This document shows, piece by piece, positions 4,621 through 5,675 of a stretch of 5,675 nucleotides of DNA (positions are counted from its first letter, which is position 1; each line of letters opens with the position of its first letter). This DNA comes from Spirochaetaceae bacterium. GTDB taxonomy: Bacteria; Spirochaetota; Spirochaetia; Treponematales; Breznakiellaceae. The position numbers were made by a program, and so were the translations under genes. Where the stretch lies: assembly GCA_031265635.1 (NCBI GenBank), contig JAISCK010000168.1:1-5675 (forward strand), given 5' to 3'. The notes beneath the pieces were generated by a model. The model made no database searches. It was not told where the DNA came from and saw only the letters and a program-made list of their open reading frames with translations.

Positions 4621-5672
4621 TAGGGGAGTTCGTCAGACGGATAGGGCCAGAGCCTGCCGGCGCTGTCCCTGAGAAGCAGGGTTGTTCCTTCTTCTCCTTC
4701 CCCGGTAATGACGCCGTCGTGGAGCCGTATCTTGCCGCCGCCTCCGGGCAGATCAAGGGCATAGGCAGGAAGGGCAAGGCCGGAAGAAAGAGCGGCAAGT
4801 TCCCGGTAGATTGCCAGCCCCTTTTTTAGGGGAACCCTGAAATGGGCCGTGCCGGGGGCAAGGTCAAGCTGAAAAAGGTAGTAGGGCGAGAGCCCCAGGT
4901 CAAGGCAATCCCCGAACAGTTTTGCCAGGGTTTCGGCGCTGTCGTTGATACCTTTGAGCAGCACGGTCTGCACATGGACCGGAACGCCCGCCCCGGCGAT
5001 GCTGCCCAGGAGCGCCCTGCTTTCCGGGGAAAGTTCCCTGGGGTGGTTGATATGGACGGCCATGCGGAGGGGCGCCATAGAAGCCAAAAAGCCGGTGAAA
5101 CTCTTGTCAATACGCAGGGGATCGGTAATGGGGATGCGGGTACAGACCCTGATACGCAGGGAAGGGAATTCCCCCCTGATACGGCTTATGAGCTTTTCCG
5201 CCTCTTCCGGGGCGCACAGGGGGTCGCCGCCAGACAGCAGAAGCTCCCGTATACCGGAGCGGGTTTTGAGCCAGGCAAACACGGCAAGGATTTCTTCTTC
5301 CGGGATGAAAGGCGCTTCTTTTGCCATCCACACCCGGCGGAAGCAGAAACGGCAGCAGCCCCCGCAGAAGCCGCAGGTTTTTAGGAGCGCCCTGTCCCGG
5401 TACTGGTGGACAAGCCTGGAGAGGACCCGGTAACAAGCCTCGCCAAGGGGGTCGTCAAGGGCAAAGGGATCTGCCTGCTCCTCCCTCGGATCAGGCATAA
5501 ATTGGCGCCTGATAGGATCGTCCCGCTCAGGCCCGGCGAGGGAAGCAAAATGGCCGCTTACGGCAAAGGGCAGCCCCCTCTCTTTGACGCGCTCAATATA
5601 GGCGGCTTCTTCATAACTCAGCGAGGCGGCAAGACGCGGGGGAAGCTCCCGGATGCCGGTGATAAGATTCAT
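4617..5672 (-). CDS. KamA-family radical SAM aminomutase (lysine 2,3-aminomutase or EF-P beta-lysylation EpmB type)
   Basis: The family moves an amino group from C2 to C3 of lysine using a 4Fe-4S cluster, S-adenosylmethionine and PLP. The radical SAM motif is CGGCCRFC, with cluster cysteines 103, 107 and 110. It is followed by LLLSGGDPL (145-152), TRIPITDP (178-185), HINHPREL (207-214), YLFQLDLAPGTAHFRVP (265-281) and the PLP-binding lysine in PGGGGK (Lys314). By spacing, Asp270 and Asp307 correspond to the two aspartates that hold the substrate side-chain amine in clostridial lysine 2,3-aminomutase, and Arg112 to its carboxylate-binding arginine. This argues for lysine over glutamate. At 351 residues it is close to EpmB (about 340) and lacks the C-terminal extension of the ~416-residue clostridial enzyme. 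It may therefore modify EF-P or make beta-lysine. Only three bases precede the ATG, so a further upstream start cannot be excluded. Confidence 0.88.
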   Translation of the reverse strand: MNLITGIRELPPRLAASLSYEEAAYIERVKERGLPFAVSGHFASLAGPERDDPIRRQFMPDPREEQADPFALDDPLGEACYRVLSRLVHQYRDRALLKTCGFCGGCCRFCFRRVWMAKEAPFIPEEEILAVFAWLKTRSGIRELLLSGGDPLCAPEEAEKLISRIRGEFPSLRIRVCTRIPITDPLRIDKSFTGFLASMAPLRMAVHINHPRELSPESRALLGSIAGAGVPVHVQTVLLKGINDSAETLAKLFGDCLDLGLSPYYLFQLDLAPGTAHFRVPLKKGLAIYRELAALSSGLALPAYALDLPGGGGKIRLHDGVITGEGEEGTTLLLRDSAGRLWPYPSDELPY

Positions 5673-5675
5673 GGG

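Noticed and set aside
4842..5384. Plus-strand frame antisense to the aminomutase gene (180 codons)
   Set aside because: The minus-strand gene has all catalytic motifs; the antisense translation is low in hydrophobic order and resembles no family.

Overview
The window looks like chromosomal DNA of a spirochaete, most probably a Treponema-like bacterium of moderate GC content. The case rests on three things: a complete spermidine/putrescine ABC importer in the order potA-potB-potC-potD (as I recall it in Treponema pallidum, where PotD is a lipoprotein), the short lipobox of PotD, and a type of palindromic intergenic element that I associate from memory with termite-gut treponemes. The taxon is an inference and cannot be proved from this window.

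Almost everything is on the minus strand, read from right to left. At the right edge (5672-4617) lies a radical-SAM, PLP-dependent aminomutase of the lysine 2,3-aminomutase/EpmB family. After 73 bases, which hold a plausible promoter, comes the pot operon: potA (4543-3413, ATPase, TTG start), potB (3416-2460, permease, GTG start overlapping the potA stop), potC (2463-1597, permease, ATGA overlap with potB) and potD (1508-444, substrate-binding lipoprotein). An 88-base gap with two hairpins and a good Shine-Dalgarno sequence separates potC from potD. PotD captures polyamine outside the cytoplasmic membrane, PotB and PotC form the channel, and PotA hydrolyses ATP to drive uptake.

Downstream of potD (about 275-440) is a non-coding, strongly structured element. 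It has two copies of a 21-base sequence carrying a GC-rich palindrome, a short third hairpin, and a large imperfect stem followed by a T-tract on the minus strand. It probably ends the pot transcript and is probably a member of a dispersed repeat family. To its left, on the plus strand, an open frame enters the window at base 1 and stops at 261. It may be the 3' end of a convergent gene, possibly with an eroded end, and I could not identify it. A perfect 15-base tandem duplication covers its stop codon.

I see no sign of an undescribed multi-gene system. The points most worth a second look are the composite palindromic element, the PotD pocket substitutions, and the aminomutase, which has the lysine-recognition residues of true lysine 2,3-aminomutase but the short length of EpmB and sits next to a polyamine importer.
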